DNA of 64,000 nt, taken from Leptospiraceae bacterium. GTDB lineage: Bacteria; Spirochaetota; Leptospiria; Leptospirales; Leptospiraceae. A program made the position numbers and the translations under genes. The notes beneath the pieces are model-generated. The model was not told the DNA's origin. It did not search any database and saw nothing but the letters and a program-made list of their open reading frames with translations. Shown in pieces: positions 9,815 to 18,303 of this stretch. Within the stretch, counting starts at the first letter, position 1; each line of letters begins with the position of its first letter. The DNA is taken from the NCBI GenBank assembly GCA_015075105.1, contig JABTUZ010000002.1:62001-126000 (forward strand). Reading direction: 5' to 3'.

Positions 9815-10684
9815 TTAAATTTTTCCTTTTTTTGAAAATGCTTTTACTAACACTTCGATTTTTTCTGCACACTCGATTGGGTATTCTTCCAATAAAAAAT
9901 GTCTTCCCTGTATAAAATTACAGAAACCGAGGCGCATCACTTGCTTTATATACTCTACTTCCGAAAGGTCAATGATCGGATTTTTTTCTCCAGCTATGAT
10001 CTGCCTTCCACCAATCATTTTTTTGATCCCGGATTCCATATCACGCTGTGCATGGATTGTAGTGTCGATAGATTGACATATCTTTACAAAATTTTTTCTG
10101 CACACACCATTCAATAATAAAAATGCGTAGTCTTTTGCAGTATCTCGACTAATAGGTTTTTGTTTAGAAACAAATCGAAGATTAAACAATAACCTCAAAG
10201 TAAATGAGTTTAAAAACATAGAAAACATATTCCCTAAAAAAGGAATCTTTAAAACAGAAACCGGAAAATACATTCTAAATTTTTTCAAATTCAAAAAAGT
10301 ATTTATGACAGAAAGAGATTTTACTTTTTCAGGATGGTCATTCAACAGCAAAAAAGATATAGGTCCTGCATAGTCGTGGGCTACAACATGAACTTTTTCA
10401 TCTGTTATTTTTTCTAAGAATCGAAAGATAAATCTTGCAAAATATCTGTGAGAATATACTTCTTTAGGTGTTTCAGAAAATCCGAGTCCCGGTAGGTCAG
10501 GAGCGACCACTCTATATTTTTCAGACAAAATCGGTATGAGTTTTCGATATATATAAGACGTGCCAAAAAGGCCATGAAGAAGTACAATCACTTCTCCTTC
10601 TCCTTGATCTATCGTAAAAACATTTAGCTCATCTACTTCAACGAACTTACCATTTCTTTGGTGTAAATTTACAGTTTCACTCAT
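9815..10684 (-). CDS. Alpha/beta hydrolase with Asp nucleophile (epoxide hydrolase/dehalogenase type)
   Basis: 289 residues. The oxyanion segment is [15 protein letters not shown]. The nucleophile elbow reads VVAHDYAGP, with Asp in place of the Ser of lipases and esterases, as in epoxide hydrolases and haloalkane dehalogenases. A cap domain covers about 130-215, and [11 protein letters not shown] supplies the catalytic His near the C-terminus. It probably hydrolyses an epoxide or ester-like bond in a small lipid-like compound. It sits in the long minus-strand cluster, 9 bases after the GlmU-like gene and 7 before the carboxylase, suggesting co-expression but not telling the substrate. Confidence 0.8.
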   Translation of the reverse strand: MSETVNLHQRNGKFVEVDELNVFTIDQGEGEVIVLLHGLFGTSYIYRKLIPILSEKYRVVAPDLPGLGFSETPKEVYSHRYFARFIFRFLEKITDEKVHVVAHDYAGPISFLLLNDHPEKVKSLSVINTFLNLKKFRMYFPVSVLKIPFLGNMFSMFLNSFTLRLLFNLRFVSKQKPISRDTAKDYAFLLLNGVCRKNFVKICQSIDTTIHAQRDMESGIKKMIGGRQIIAGEKNPIIDLSEVEYIKQVMRLGFCNFIQGRHFLLEEYPIECAEKIEVLVKAFSKKGKI

Positions 10685-10693
10685 TACGAAACA

Positions 10694-11734
10694 TCAAAAA
10701 ATTTCATACAAATTTCTCAAAAGTATTTCTTCTTTTTCGCTTAACGATTTATCTCTTCTCGCCATGATTTTTTTCGCATCATTTAAAAATGAATCTAAAC
10801 GATATTTTTCGCTTCCACCAACCCAACTAAACGGTTTTGTATAACCTTCAACTCTTGGAGCAACAACATTGCAACCGATATCTATTACAGATCCGGTATT
10901 TAACATACACCCGATAGCGATTTTAGAAAAATCTCCGATGATAGACCCGAATTTTATAGTCCCAGTATTAATTTTTTCTAAACCAGACCAAATTTTTATT
11001 GTTCCATAGTTGTTTTTTAAATCACTCGTTGTGGACAAAGCGCCAAGGTTCACCCAACTCGATATAAAAGAGTGCCCCACGAAACCTTCGTGGTGTTTGT
11101 TGGAAAAATTACCAAAAATAGAATTCTCCACTTCACCACCAATCTTGCAAGTATCCCCGATGATTGTTCCTCCAGTAATTCTCGCTCCATCAATTTGTGC
11201 GTTAGGCGAAATATATAGAGGCCCTTCTAAAAAAGAAAAAGAAGTAATCGTTACCCCTTTATCAATTATAATAGGGCCTGAAGTTAGATCAAAAACCACG
11301 TTTGGATAAACGTTTGCAGTTGGATGAAGGTATAAGTGCTTTTTCTTTCCAACAACAGAAAACTGCTCCGATTTAATTTTTAGTTTACGATTCCACTTTT
11401 TTATATCTTTAGATAAATCTATATCTTCTTCGATTTGCTTACTAATTTGACGAATTAACTCCCAAGGCAAAAAACCTTGAGGCTGAATTTCTAAATCTAT
11501 TTTTTGATTTTCATACAAGCGTATAAAACTATTTCTGGAAAGAAAAGAATTTATAAAAATCGGATTCTCATGGGAATAATAAATTTTTGCTCCCGGGTAT
11601 TTTTTTGTCAACCTCTGAATTGTTGAATAGACTCCGGTTTGAATCTCGCTAAACGATCGTATTCTTGTAGGAACTTCGAGTCCTTGGGGAATATTTTTTT
11701 CATTTATCAGTATAGACTCAATTTTTGATTTCAT
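10694..11734 (-). CDS. GlmU-related left-handed beta-helix acyltransferase (alternative GlmU type)
   Basis: 346 residues from the ATG at 11734, which overlaps the glmS stop by four bases (ATGA); an in-frame ATG 48 bases upstream lies inside glmS. Residues 1-120 are a divergent region with RSFSEIQTGVYS, lacking an obvious nucleotidyltransferase signature. From about 130 the hexapeptide repeats of a left-handed beta-helix run, with the acetyltransferase motif around GHSFISSWVNLGA and SDLKNNYG, the pattern of the alternative GlmU group known from Bacteroidetes. It likely acetylates glucosamine-1-phosphate, following GlmS and GlmM in the same operon. Whether it also performs the uridylyl transfer is open. 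Confidence 0.75.
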   Translation of the reverse strand: MKSKIESILINEKNIPQGLEVPTRIRSFSEIQTGVYSTIQRLTKKYPGAKIYYSHENPIFINSFLSRNSFIRLYENQKIDLEIQPQGFLPWELIRQISKQIEEDIDLSKDIKKWNRKLKIKSEQFSVVGKKKHLYLHPTANVYPNVVFDLTSGPIIIDKGVTITSFSFLEGPLYISPNAQIDGARITGGTIIGDTCKIGGEVENSIFGNFSNKHHEGFVGHSFISSWVNLGALSTTSDLKNNYGTIKIWSGLEKINTGTIKFGSIIGDFSKIAIGCMLNTGSVIDIGCNVVAPRVEGYTKPFSWVGGSEKYRLDSFLNDAKKIMARRDKSLSEKEEILLRNLYEIF

Positions 11735-13563
11735 TCCACTGTTACCGCTTTTGCTAAATTTCTTGGTTGATCGGGAGTGCAACCTCTCTTGATAGCTACA
11801 TAATAAGAAAGCAGTTGCAATGGAATAACAGTCAACAGTGGACTTAAAATCTCACTGCAAGAAGGAATTTCAAATGTATAGTCCGAAAGTTTTCTTGCTT
11901 CCACATCTCCTTCGGTTACAATGGAGATGACTTTTCCGGATCTGGCTTTAATTTCTTGGATATTGGAAAGCATCTTAGGGTAAATTTCAGATTGAATTGC
12001 AATGCAAACTACCGGAACATCGCCCGTGATTAAAGCAATAGGCCCATGTTTCAACTCTCCACCGGCATGACCGGATGCGTGGATATAAGAAATTTCTTTT
12101 AGTTTCAATGCACCTTCCAAAGCAACAGGGTAGTTGTATGTTCTTCCGAGAAAAACAAAATCTTTTGTATTCACAAAATCTTCTGCCCATTTTTCGATTA
12201 TCGGTGCGTGGCTCAAGATTGTTTCCATTTTGGAAGGAAGCAGTCTGATTTCTTCCAATAGGGCTTTTCTTTCGCCGTCGTTTGTCATCCACTTGATATG
12301 GCTAACATAAAGAGAAAACAAAAAGAAATGAATTACTTGCGCAGTGAATGCTTTCGTACTTGCGACTCCGATTTCTGGTCCGGCAAGAATATCAATAAAT
12401 GCGTCGGACTCTCTTGCAATAGTAGAATTACTATTATTTACAAAGGATATCACTTTTACAAATTTTGATTTTGCTTCGTGGATTCCGGCTAACGTATCGG
12501 CAGTTTCTCCCGATTGAGAAATTGCAATCACCATTGTGTCTCCTTCCACTACAGGATTTCTATACACAAATTCTGAAGACATTTCTGAATCAGTCTGGAT
12601 TCTTGTATTATGCTCAAGATAATGTTTTCCTATCATTCCTGAATGCAGACTAGTACCCGCAGCTTGAATTACAAATCGTGAAACTTTAGAAAGCAATTCG
12701 TTGGAAATTTTTAATTCAGGAAAATGTAAGCCTTCTCCACCATTCAGTCTTTTTTCGATAATCTTTCTGAATACCGCAGGTTGTTCGTAAATTTCCTTAA
12801 GCATAAAGTGGGGATAACCGCCTTTATCGATTTCTTCCCATTTGATTTCTTGCTTTTGAAAATTAGGCTGGATTTCATTTCCCTGAAAATCAAACAAAGA
12901 TAGTTTATCTTTTGAGAAAAAGCCCCATTCTTTTTTATTTAAAAAATGTACATAGACAGAATTTCTAATCAAAGCTGAAACATCGGATGCAAGAAAAAAT
13001 TCGTTGTCTCCCTTTCCTAATAAAAGAGGTGCACCGTCTTGAGCAAAATATACTTTATCCGGGTCTTTTTCAAATATCGCTGCAATAGCCCACTTCCCTT
13101 CGATAGTTTTGAATAAATTCAAAAAAGCATCTTGAATAGACTTCCCCGATTTTAATTCTTCTTCCAATAGATGGGGAATAATTTCTGTATCTGTATCGCT
13201 ATGAAATACGTGACCTTTTTCTAATAGTTGATTTTTCAATTTCTGATAATTTTCAATTATTCCGTTATGGACAACTGCAATTGAGGACTTTGCATTGGTA
13301 TGGGGGTGAGCGTTGATTGTAGAAGGCTCTCCATGAGTAGCCCACCTTGTATGACCAATCCCTACATTTCCAAAAACTGGTTTTTCCTTCAGGATGGCTT
13401 CAAGGGCTTTAATCTTTCCTTTTTCTTTTCGGATTTCTATTTCTCCGTTTTCAAAGGCTGCAATACCCGCAGAATCATAACCCCTATATTCTAAACAAAC
13501 AAGCCCGACAATTAATACTGACTCTATATTCTTATTTCCGGCGTAACCGACTATTCCACACAT
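11731..13563 (-). CDS. glmS: Glutamine-fructose-6-phosphate aminotransferase
   Basis: 610 residues, the usual size. It starts MCGIVGYAG, the processed N-terminal Cys nucleophile of the glutaminase domain, with CLEYRGYDSAGIA and GIGHTRWATHGEP. Two SIS sugar-isomerase domains follow, the first with SQSGETADTLA, and the end reads DQPRNLAKAVTVE, the canonical GlmS C-terminus. It makes glucosamine-6-phosphate from fructose-6-phosphate and glutamine. It starts 3 bases after glmM and overlaps the GlmU-like gene by four bases, so the three amino-sugar genes are translationally coupled. No glmS ribozyme is visible upstream, where glmM coding sequence runs to the start. Confidence 0.98.
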   Translation of the reverse strand: MCGIVGYAGNKNIESVLIVGLVCLEYRGYDSAGIAAFENGEIEIRKEKGKIKALEAILKEKPVFGNVGIGHTRWATHGEPSTINAHPHTNAKSSIAVVHNGIIENYQKLKNQLLEKGHVFHSDTDTEIIPHLLEEELKSGKSIQDAFLNLFKTIEGKWAIAAIFEKDPDKVYFAQDGAPLLLGKGDNEFFLASDVSALIRNSVYVHFLNKKEWGFFSKDKLSLFDFQGNEIQPNFQKQEIKWEEIDKGGYPHFMLKEIYEQPAVFRKIIEKRLNGGEGLHFPELKISNELLSKVSRFVIQAAGTSLHSGMIGKHYLEHNTRIQTDSEMSSEFVYRNPVVEGDTMVIAISQSGETADTLAGIHEAKSKFVKVISFVNNSNSTIARESDAFIDILAGPEIGVASTKAFTAQVIHFFLFSLYVSHIKWMTNDGERKALLEEIRLLPSKMETILSHAPIIEKWAEDFVNTKDFVFLGRTYNYPVALEGALKLKEISYIHASGHAGGELKHGPIALITGDVPVVCIAIQSEIYPKMLSNIQEIKARSGKVISIVTEGDVEARKLSDYTFEIPSCSEILSPLLTVIPLQLLSYYVAIKRGCTPDQPRNLAKAVTVE

Positions 13564-13566
13564 ATA

Positions 13567-14937
13567 TTATTTTTCCGAAATCTCTTTTGCTTTTTCTAAA
13601 ATTTGTTTTAAATCGTTTTCATTTTTTGTTTCAGCTATTACCCGAATAATCGGCTCAGTATTGGAAGATCGAATATGTATCCAAGAAGAAGAAAATTCCA
13701 TTCTGAGTCCATCTCTTTCATCTATTGTATTTGGCGAAAATGAGCTTTTAAATTTATCAAATAAGGATCGAATTTCCCAGCCTGAAGAAGAAAAACTGGT
13801 TTTTTCCATATATATTTTTGGCAAAAAATCTACTATTTCATCAATTTTTTCTCTACTCATGGAAAGCCTATTCAAGATATGAGCGATCCCAGACAGTGAA
13901 TCTCTACCAAAAGAGCTAATTTTAGGGTCAATCACCCCTCCATTTCCCTCTCCACCGAAAAAAGCCCTCTCTTTCTGCATCATTTCGACTACATTTGCTT
14001 CTCCTACTTTCGATCTTAACAATTTCTTCCCATATTTGTTTAAAATTTCTTCAATAATGAAACTTGTAGATAGATTGACTACAATTTTTCCATTTTTTGG
14101 AGAATCTTCTATAACCGATAATATACTCAAAGGCAGCGTGTATTCTTCAGAAATTGCACCTTTTTTGGGAGTTAGGACTACCAAACGATCTGCGTCCGGA
14201 TCCAAAGCAAATCCTATGTCGCATCCGGAAGACTTCATTTTTTTTGAGGTGACTTGGAGTGCTTTTGGAGTTGGCTCCGGTGGTCTTGCAAACTTGCCTG
14301 TAGGCTCACAGTTCAATTTAATGACTTTACAACCCAATCTTTCGAGTAAAGCCGGCACTACAATGCTTCCTCCGGCGTTTACAGAATCTATTAGTACCTT
14401 GAATTTTCTCTTCCGAATTCTGCCAATGTCTATCCATTTTAAAACAGACTCCAAGTGAAGAGCTATGTATTTTTTGCTATCGTTGTACACATTTGATTCA
14501 GGAAGAAACAATGGTTTTGGACTTGGATTACTCCCTGCGATAGACAAAAATTCATCTAACTCTTTTTGATTATAAAAAAATCCATTCTTTCCGATTAATT
14601 TAAACGCATTCCAATGAATCGGGTTATGGGAAGCACTCACCATAACCCCCCCACCGCTACGAGTTTCTTTGATTACAGATTTCACTGTCGGGGTAGGCAC
14701 AATACCTAAATCTATTACATTTTTACCGAGCGAAAGAAGTACCCCTTCTAAAATAGATTTTATAAATTGCCCGCTTGGTCTGCCGTCCAACCCTATTACT
14801 GCTGTTTTTGAATTTAGGTGCTCGGCAAACGCCTTTGAATATAAAAATATTGTTTCTAAATTCAATCCTTCGGGAATTGTTCCTCGAATTCCAGAAATAG
14901 AAATCATAAGGTTCGTATTTTTATTTGAAATGCTCAA
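13567..14937 (-). CDS. glmM: Phosphoglucosamine mutase / phosphomannomutase family protein
   Basis: 456 residues of the alpha-D-phosphohexomutase family. The phosphoserine loop is VMVSASHNPIHWNAFK (Ser103), the metal loop DPDADRL, the sugar-binding loop GGEGNGG and the phosphate loop RSSNTEPIIRV. The N-terminus ISGIRGTIPEGL is typical of GlmM-like rather than PGM-like members. It is followed 3 bases later by glmS, so it most likely turns glucosamine-6-phosphate into glucosamine-1-phosphate. The assignment to GlmM rather than phosphomannomutase rests mainly on this context. It starts 72 bases downstream of tRNA-Val and may share or follow its transcription. Confidence 0.88.
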   Translation of the reverse strand: MSISNKNTNLMISISGIRGTIPEGLNLETIFLYSKAFAEHLNSKTAVIGLDGRPSGQFIKSILEGVLLSLGKNVIDLGIVPTPTVKSVIKETRSGGGVMVSASHNPIHWNAFKLIGKNGFFYNQKELDEFLSIAGSNPSPKPLFLPESNVYNDSKKYIALHLESVLKWIDIGRIRKRKFKVLIDSVNAGGSIVVPALLERLGCKVIKLNCEPTGKFARPPEPTPKALQVTSKKMKSSGCDIGFALDPDADRLVVLTPKKGAISEEYTLPLSILSVIEDSPKNGKIVVNLSTSFIIEEILNKYGKKLLRSKVGEANVVEMMQKERAFFGGEGNGGVIDPKISSFGRDSLSGIAHILNRLSMSREKIDEIVDFLPKIYMEKTSFSSSGWEIRSLFDKFKSSFSPNTIDERDGLRMEFSSSWIHIRSSNTEPIIRVIAETKNENDLKQILEKAKEISEK

Positions 14938-15000
14938 TATTTTTCCAATTTAAGATATGTTCTGGAATTTTCAATTCTATTTAGTGGAGAGTAAGTGGTT

Positions 15001-15008
15001 AAAAAAAA
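15001..15008 (-). terminator. T-run directly after tRNA-Val
   Basis: On the minus strand the tRNA discriminator base is followed at once by eight T residues. The tRNA acceptor stem with this tract could act as a weak terminator or simply be the processing site; glmM begins about 64 bases further on. Confidence 0.35.
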
Positions 15009-15071
<63 letters not shown>

Positions 15072-15081
<10 letters not shown>

Positions 15082-15380
15082 TTACTCTTTTGACTTAATT
15101 GAGAATGGGTCAATTCTGTCCACTCTTTTCCTGATTTAAAGTGAATTTTGAATTTCTCTTCAGAAATTTTTGTTATCCTTTGGATCGGATCCCAAACATT
15201 TCTTTTTTTCTTAAGAACTCTCCGAAAAGAGCCAAACCCTCGGATTTGAATTGATTCCCCTGATGCGATTTTGTTTTTAAGAATTTCAAGAAATGAATCT
15301 ACAGAATTTTCTACTAAGGATAAGGGAATACTATTTCTTTCTGAAATTTCTTTACAAATCGAAAGTTTAGTGATTCCCAA
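15072..15380 (-). CDS. HU/IHF-family DNA-binding protein
   Basis: 102 residues of the bacterial histone-like family: two N-terminal helices (ISERNSIPLSLVENSVDSF), the IQIRGFGSFRRV strand, an arm region and a closing FKSGKEWTEL strand-helix. Such dimers bend DNA. It has an 11-residue C-terminal tail beyond the usual end of about 90. The stop TAG lies within the 5' end of tRNA-Val, so ten bases are shared; RNase P cleavage of the joint RNA would remove the stop codon from the mRNA. It begins 6 bases downstream of rpsT, so rpsT, this gene and the tRNA look like one unit. HU versus IHF cannot be settled here. Confidence 0.88.
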
Positions 15381-15386
15381 TGAATG

Positions 15387-15650
15387 TTATTTTAAAGAAT
15401 TAATTTTCTTTGCCATTCGGCTTTTATTTCTGCTTGCGTTGTTTTTATGCACTACATTTGTCTTTGCTGCTTTATCTATTGCAGAAGAATATTTCACAAA
15501 TAGCTTGGATGCTTCTTCTTTTTTACCTGTTTTGATAAATTTTAAGATATTTTTAGCGTAGGTTCTGATTTCAGATTTCTTCATAGAGTTTCTTTCTCTT
15601 CTTTTATCAGATTTTCTTGCGTCTTTTTTAGATGATTTTAAATTAGCCAA
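15387..15650 (-). CDS. rpsT: 30S ribosomal protein S20
   Basis: 87 residues, highly basic: MANLKSSKKDARKS, the ERNSMKKSEIRTYAKN helix and the NKSRMAKKINSL end are diagnostic of S20, which binds 16S rRNA early in 30S assembly. The start codon is UUG, with GAGAGG five bases upstream, and no ATG fits. In E. coli rpsT also starts with UUG and the weak start is part of its autogenous control, so the same may apply here; that is inference. A clear TATAAT box lies about 24 bases before the start codon on this strand. HU/IHF-like and tRNA-Val genes follow. Confidence 0.96.
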   Translation of the reverse strand: MANLKSSKKDARKSDKRRERNSMKKSEIRTYAKNILKFIKTGKKEEASKLFVKYSSAIDKAAKTNVVHKNNASRNKSRMAKKINSLK

Positions 15651-15673
15651 CTTTTCCTCTCAGTTTTTCCCTG

Positions 15674-15709
15674 ATTATACAATGCAAAAATAACAAAAGT
15701 ATGAGTCAA
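15674..15709 (-). promoter_or_regulatory. Probable rpsT promoter
   Basis: On the minus strand a perfect TATAAT occupies 15674-15679, 24 bases before the UUG start. A TTGACT lies at 15704-15709, but the 24-base spacing is too long for a standard pair, so the real -35 may be a weaker hexamer between them. Confidence 0.5.
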
Positions 15710-15775
15710 GCGTTTTATTTATGCACTTTTTTGAAAAAAATTATTAATTTTCTTACTTTTTTTACCTATATATAT

Positions 15776-16075
15776 ATGGAAACAAGATATACAATTTTAA
15801 TAACCTTGGACAGAAATATAAGCGACATGATAGAAAAAGAAGGACACTCTATACCAGAAATTCTTTCTAAGGCTGCTTATTTTATTCATTTAGAAGATAA
15901 CTTGTCTTATTTAAACACGGATGAGATCGTAGAATACAGGTGCTTTTTGTCAAAAAATCTATATTTAAAACTAAATGAACTTGCAAAAAATCAGGGGGAT
16001 TACTTAAATTTAATAGCTGGGCAGCTAATTTTTGAATATTATATAAAATATCTTCACTATGATGCAAACTCCTAA
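15776..16075 (+). CDS. Small protein with two possible ribbon-helix-helix-like repeats
   Basis: 99 residues from the ATG at 15776; a start at 15701 would add an unconvincing hydrophobic leader and cover the rpsT promoter. No ribosome site is visible before 15776. Two stretches have the same strand-helix-helix pattern: RYTILITLDRNISDMIEKEG with the helix after it, and YRCFLSKNLYLKLNELAK with the helix after it. This is how ribbon-helix-helix DNA-binding proteins look, so a regulator is possible, but I do not recognise a family. The next gene starts 17 bases before its stop, so translation is probably coupled. Confidence 0.55.
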   Translation: METRYTILITLDRNISDMIEKEGHSIPEILSKAAYFIHLEDNLSYLNTDEIVEYRCFLSKNLYLKLNELAKNQGDYLNLIAGQLIFEYYIKYLHYDANS

Positions 16076-17072
16076 GACACAGTATATTCCGATTGATTCT
16101 ATCGAAGACTTGGATCTTTCCAAACTATCCATCGGTCAATTGAACAATAAATACATCGATAAAGACAATAATCGCTATGCTTTAAAATTCAATAAAGAAA
16201 ATCGAAAAATAGAAGTTGTCCGAATTCAAATGAAATCCTCCGGAACTCCTACATCAGAAAAATCAAAATCAGAAGAAACTGCCGTAAAAACTGAGGGACT
16301 CATTAAATCAAAAACCCGATCTTTGGAAGAAATCATGGCAGAAAAGAAGTCTATTGATTCTGAAGAAGTGACCTCTGAAAATGTAGAAGTTTTAGACGAA
16401 GCTGATGTTGAGAATACAGAAAGCGACGACGATCATGATTTTGATCTGAGCATTGATTACAAAAAAGAAACACCCGGCTCAAAATACAACGAATCTTTTA
16501 GAACAGAAGGGAACTTTCAAATAGAAGAGAAAAATTTCTTATCTGAAATTATAAAAGAATTCGAAAAGAACAAAGATCGAATTTCAGCAATGTTAAACAA
16601 CCTCAAGAATTCAAAAATTTTTGAAGTTACAGGAGACCCGTCTGAAAATCAAAACATTATCGGCAATCTCTCTCGTGAAATAGAAGTTGAAATTTTTCAG
16701 AACATGGATAAAATTATAAACTTCTATAAAGAGCTTACTTCCTATCCCAGACCGAGTGGTTACTATTCTTCTAAGTACGACAAGACAAAAAAAGACATTC
16801 TTTCAAAAACAACAAGCGACAAAGAGATCATGGCTCTCATCACTCGATGGGAAATGCAAGAGTTACTTTTCCCGATTCATCAAAAATTAAAAAAATTATT
16901 AAAAAATATTTTAGATATTATGAATACCAAAACAGACAACCACCTAAAGCAATTGCAATACAAAGAACAGCAAATGTTTACAGACGCAAAAAATGCTGCA
17001 ATATTTATGTTACAAGATATAGATTCTGTTTTAATGAAAATCGAACAATGGAAGATTCGGAGCTCAACCTAA
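16059..17072 (+). CDS. Unrecognised acidic/helical protein
   Basis: 337 residues, soluble, no signal peptide. Residues 1-60 form a small mixed domain (YIPIDSIEDLDLSKLSIGQL). Residues 60-150 are low-complexity, Ser/Glu/Asp-rich and probably disordered, with an acidic peak ESDDDHDFDLS. The last 180 residues are strongly helical, Lys/Glu/Leu-rich, with likely coiled coil near the end. It overlaps the small gene before it by 17 bases, and the next ATG follows its TAA directly, so the three genes form one unit. I recognise no enzyme motif; a structural or scaffold role is a guess. Confidence 0.65.
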   Translation: MMQTPKTQYIPIDSIEDLDLSKLSIGQLNNKYIDKDNNRYALKFNKENRKIEVVRIQMKSSGTPTSEKSKSEETAVKTEGLIKSKTRSLEEIMAEKKSIDSEEVTSENVEVLDEADVENTESDDDHDFDLSIDYKKETPGSKYNESFRTEGNFQIEEKNFLSEIIKEFEKNKDRISAMLNNLKNSKIFEVTGDPSENQNIIGNLSREIEVEIFQNMDKIINFYKELTSYPRPSGYYSSKYDKTKKDILSKTTSDKEIMALITRWEMQELLFPIHQKLKKLLKNILDIMNTKTDNHLKQLQYKEQQMFTDAKNAAIFMLQDIDSVLMKIEQWKIRSST

Positions 17073-17864
17073 ATGTCTTCACTGGATTCCATAGAAATAA
17101 AAAAAATATTAGAAAAGCTCAGATCTGAATATTCTACCTTTTCAAAAGAAAATCCTACTATATTCAAATCACTTCCATTTGAAGAAAGGTACACTCAAGT
17201 ATTAAAAGCAAAAGGGAACATTGAAAATTTTCTAAAAGATGAAATTGTATTTTTTGAAAAGTTAAAAGAAAAACACAATGAATTGCAAGCTAAAAAAGAA
17301 GCACTAAAAGGAGATACTCTGAATCGCATTTTAGACGAAATAGAAGAAAGGCTCCAAAAATACCCAAGAATCGAATTCCACCCTCTCGCAAAAAAAGAAA
17401 TGAAATATTTTTATGGGGCTATTATGGATTTTGTAAATTCAGAAGTTCCTGCCTTGTATGCAATTTTTCGTGGAACACCAGAGATGAATTTATTCAGTGA
17501 TACACTTTCTAACATAGAAAGATTTGGATATTCCAGAAAAGGACTACCCTCCGTAGGTATAAACGAGCATATAAAATCACTCTTGGATGCAAACGGAAAT
17601 AACACAAAAATCGAAAAAGATACTCAAACTATTCTAAAAGATATTTCTTTAAATCTAAAAAGTCTCACCACGAATCTAAAAGATAGTATTGAAAAGAAAA
17701 GAATTAGTCCCAACTATGTTTTACAAATCAATGAAAAAGATTACCCAAACTCATTTCAGAATTTTCAAGGGAAAACAGCCTTAGCCGCAGTAGATATGAT
17801 TCTTGCTAAAATCAAAGGAATTATAGTAGATTTTAGAATGGATGCAATTGTTGGATTAAAATAG
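17073..17864 (+). CDS. Unrecognised helical protein, partner of the upstream gene
   Basis: 263 residues, soluble, predicted almost wholly helical with a coiled-coil stretch at about 50-95 (FEKLKEKHNELQAKKEAL). A more conserved-looking core lies at 110-165 with FYGAIMDFVNSEVPALYA and FGYSRKGLPSVG. Its ATG abuts the stop of the preceding gene, so it depends on translation of that gene. Its composition resembles that of the 337-residue neighbour and the two may form a complex. No known domain recognised. The gene ends exactly where the convergent STAS gene ends. Confidence 0.65.
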   Translation: MSSLDSIEIKKILEKLRSEYSTFSKENPTIFKSLPFEERYTQVLKAKGNIENFLKDEIVFFEKLKEKHNELQAKKEALKGDTLNRILDEIEERLQKYPRIEFHPLAKKEMKYFYGAIMDFVNSEVPALYAIFRGTPEMNLFSDTLSNIERFGYSRKGLPSVGINEHIKSLLDANGNNTKIEKDTQTILKDISLNLKSLTTNLKDSIEKKRISPNYVLQINEKDYPNSFQNFQGKTALAAVDMILAKIKGIIVDFRMDAIVGLK

Positions 17865-18206
17865 CTACTTTAGAGCTTCTTCTAATCTTTCATGGATGAT
17901 TACAAAATCTGTAAGCCCAACAATATCCATCACTTTTTTAAAATGAGGGTTTAGTCCGGCAAATTCTATTTTCCCTTGAGACTCGGACGCTCTGGAAATC
18001 AAACTAATCAGAGTTGCGATTCCTGCTGAATTAATATAAGATGTCTTTTCAAAATTAATTACTACTTTCTTTCTTTTACTGTCAGGAATCGAAGAATAGG
18101 AAGTTACGATGTCCTCGTCCGCCTCAGATGTAATTTCACCGGAAATATGAATTATCGGATAGATTTCACCTTCCGAATCAACTTGAATTTTAAAATCTTC
18201 TATCAT
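17865..18206 (-). CDS. STAS-domain anti-sigma factor antagonist
   Basis: 113 residues, a single STAS domain. The central motif is YINSAGIATLIS, with Ser at the usual phosphorylation site although the preceding residue is Asn rather than Asp. IIHISGEI forms the first strand and KKVMDIVGLTDFV the late helix. It is the second STAS protein in the window and is clearly diverged from that at 6911. It stands alone, with no kinase or phosphatase partner beside it, and its stop abuts the convergent unknown gene. Confidence 0.87.
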   Translation of the reverse strand: MIEDFKIQVDSEGEIYPIIHISGEITSEADEDIVTSYSSIPDSKRKKVVINFEKTSYINSAGIATLISLISRASESQGKIEFAGLNPHFKKVMDIVGLTDFVIIHERLEEALK

Positions 18207-18257
18207 TATTTGTTATATTAGTTTTTATAACTATACAGTCAATACAAAATAAAAAGA

Positions 18258-18285
18258 CAAAAGTGCAAAAACTAAAGCACTTTTG
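18258..18285 (-). terminator. Rho-independent terminator of the cytochrome c gene
   Basis: Nine-base arms CAAAAGTGC (18258-18266) and GCACTTTTG (18277-18285) enclose a ten-base loop. On the minus strand the stem is followed by GTCTTTTTATTTT, a good U-rich tail, 18 bases after the cytochrome stop. Confidence 0.8.
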
Positions 18286-18303
18286 CCTTTGCAAACTTGT
18301 AAA

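Noticed and set aside
11735-11782. Upstream ATG for the GlmU-like gene
   Set aside because: It lies within glmS; the ATGA overlap start at 11734 is the natural coupled start.
13564-13600. glmS ribozyme upstream of glmS
   Set aside because: Only 3 bases separate glmM and glmS and the sequence there is glmM coding.
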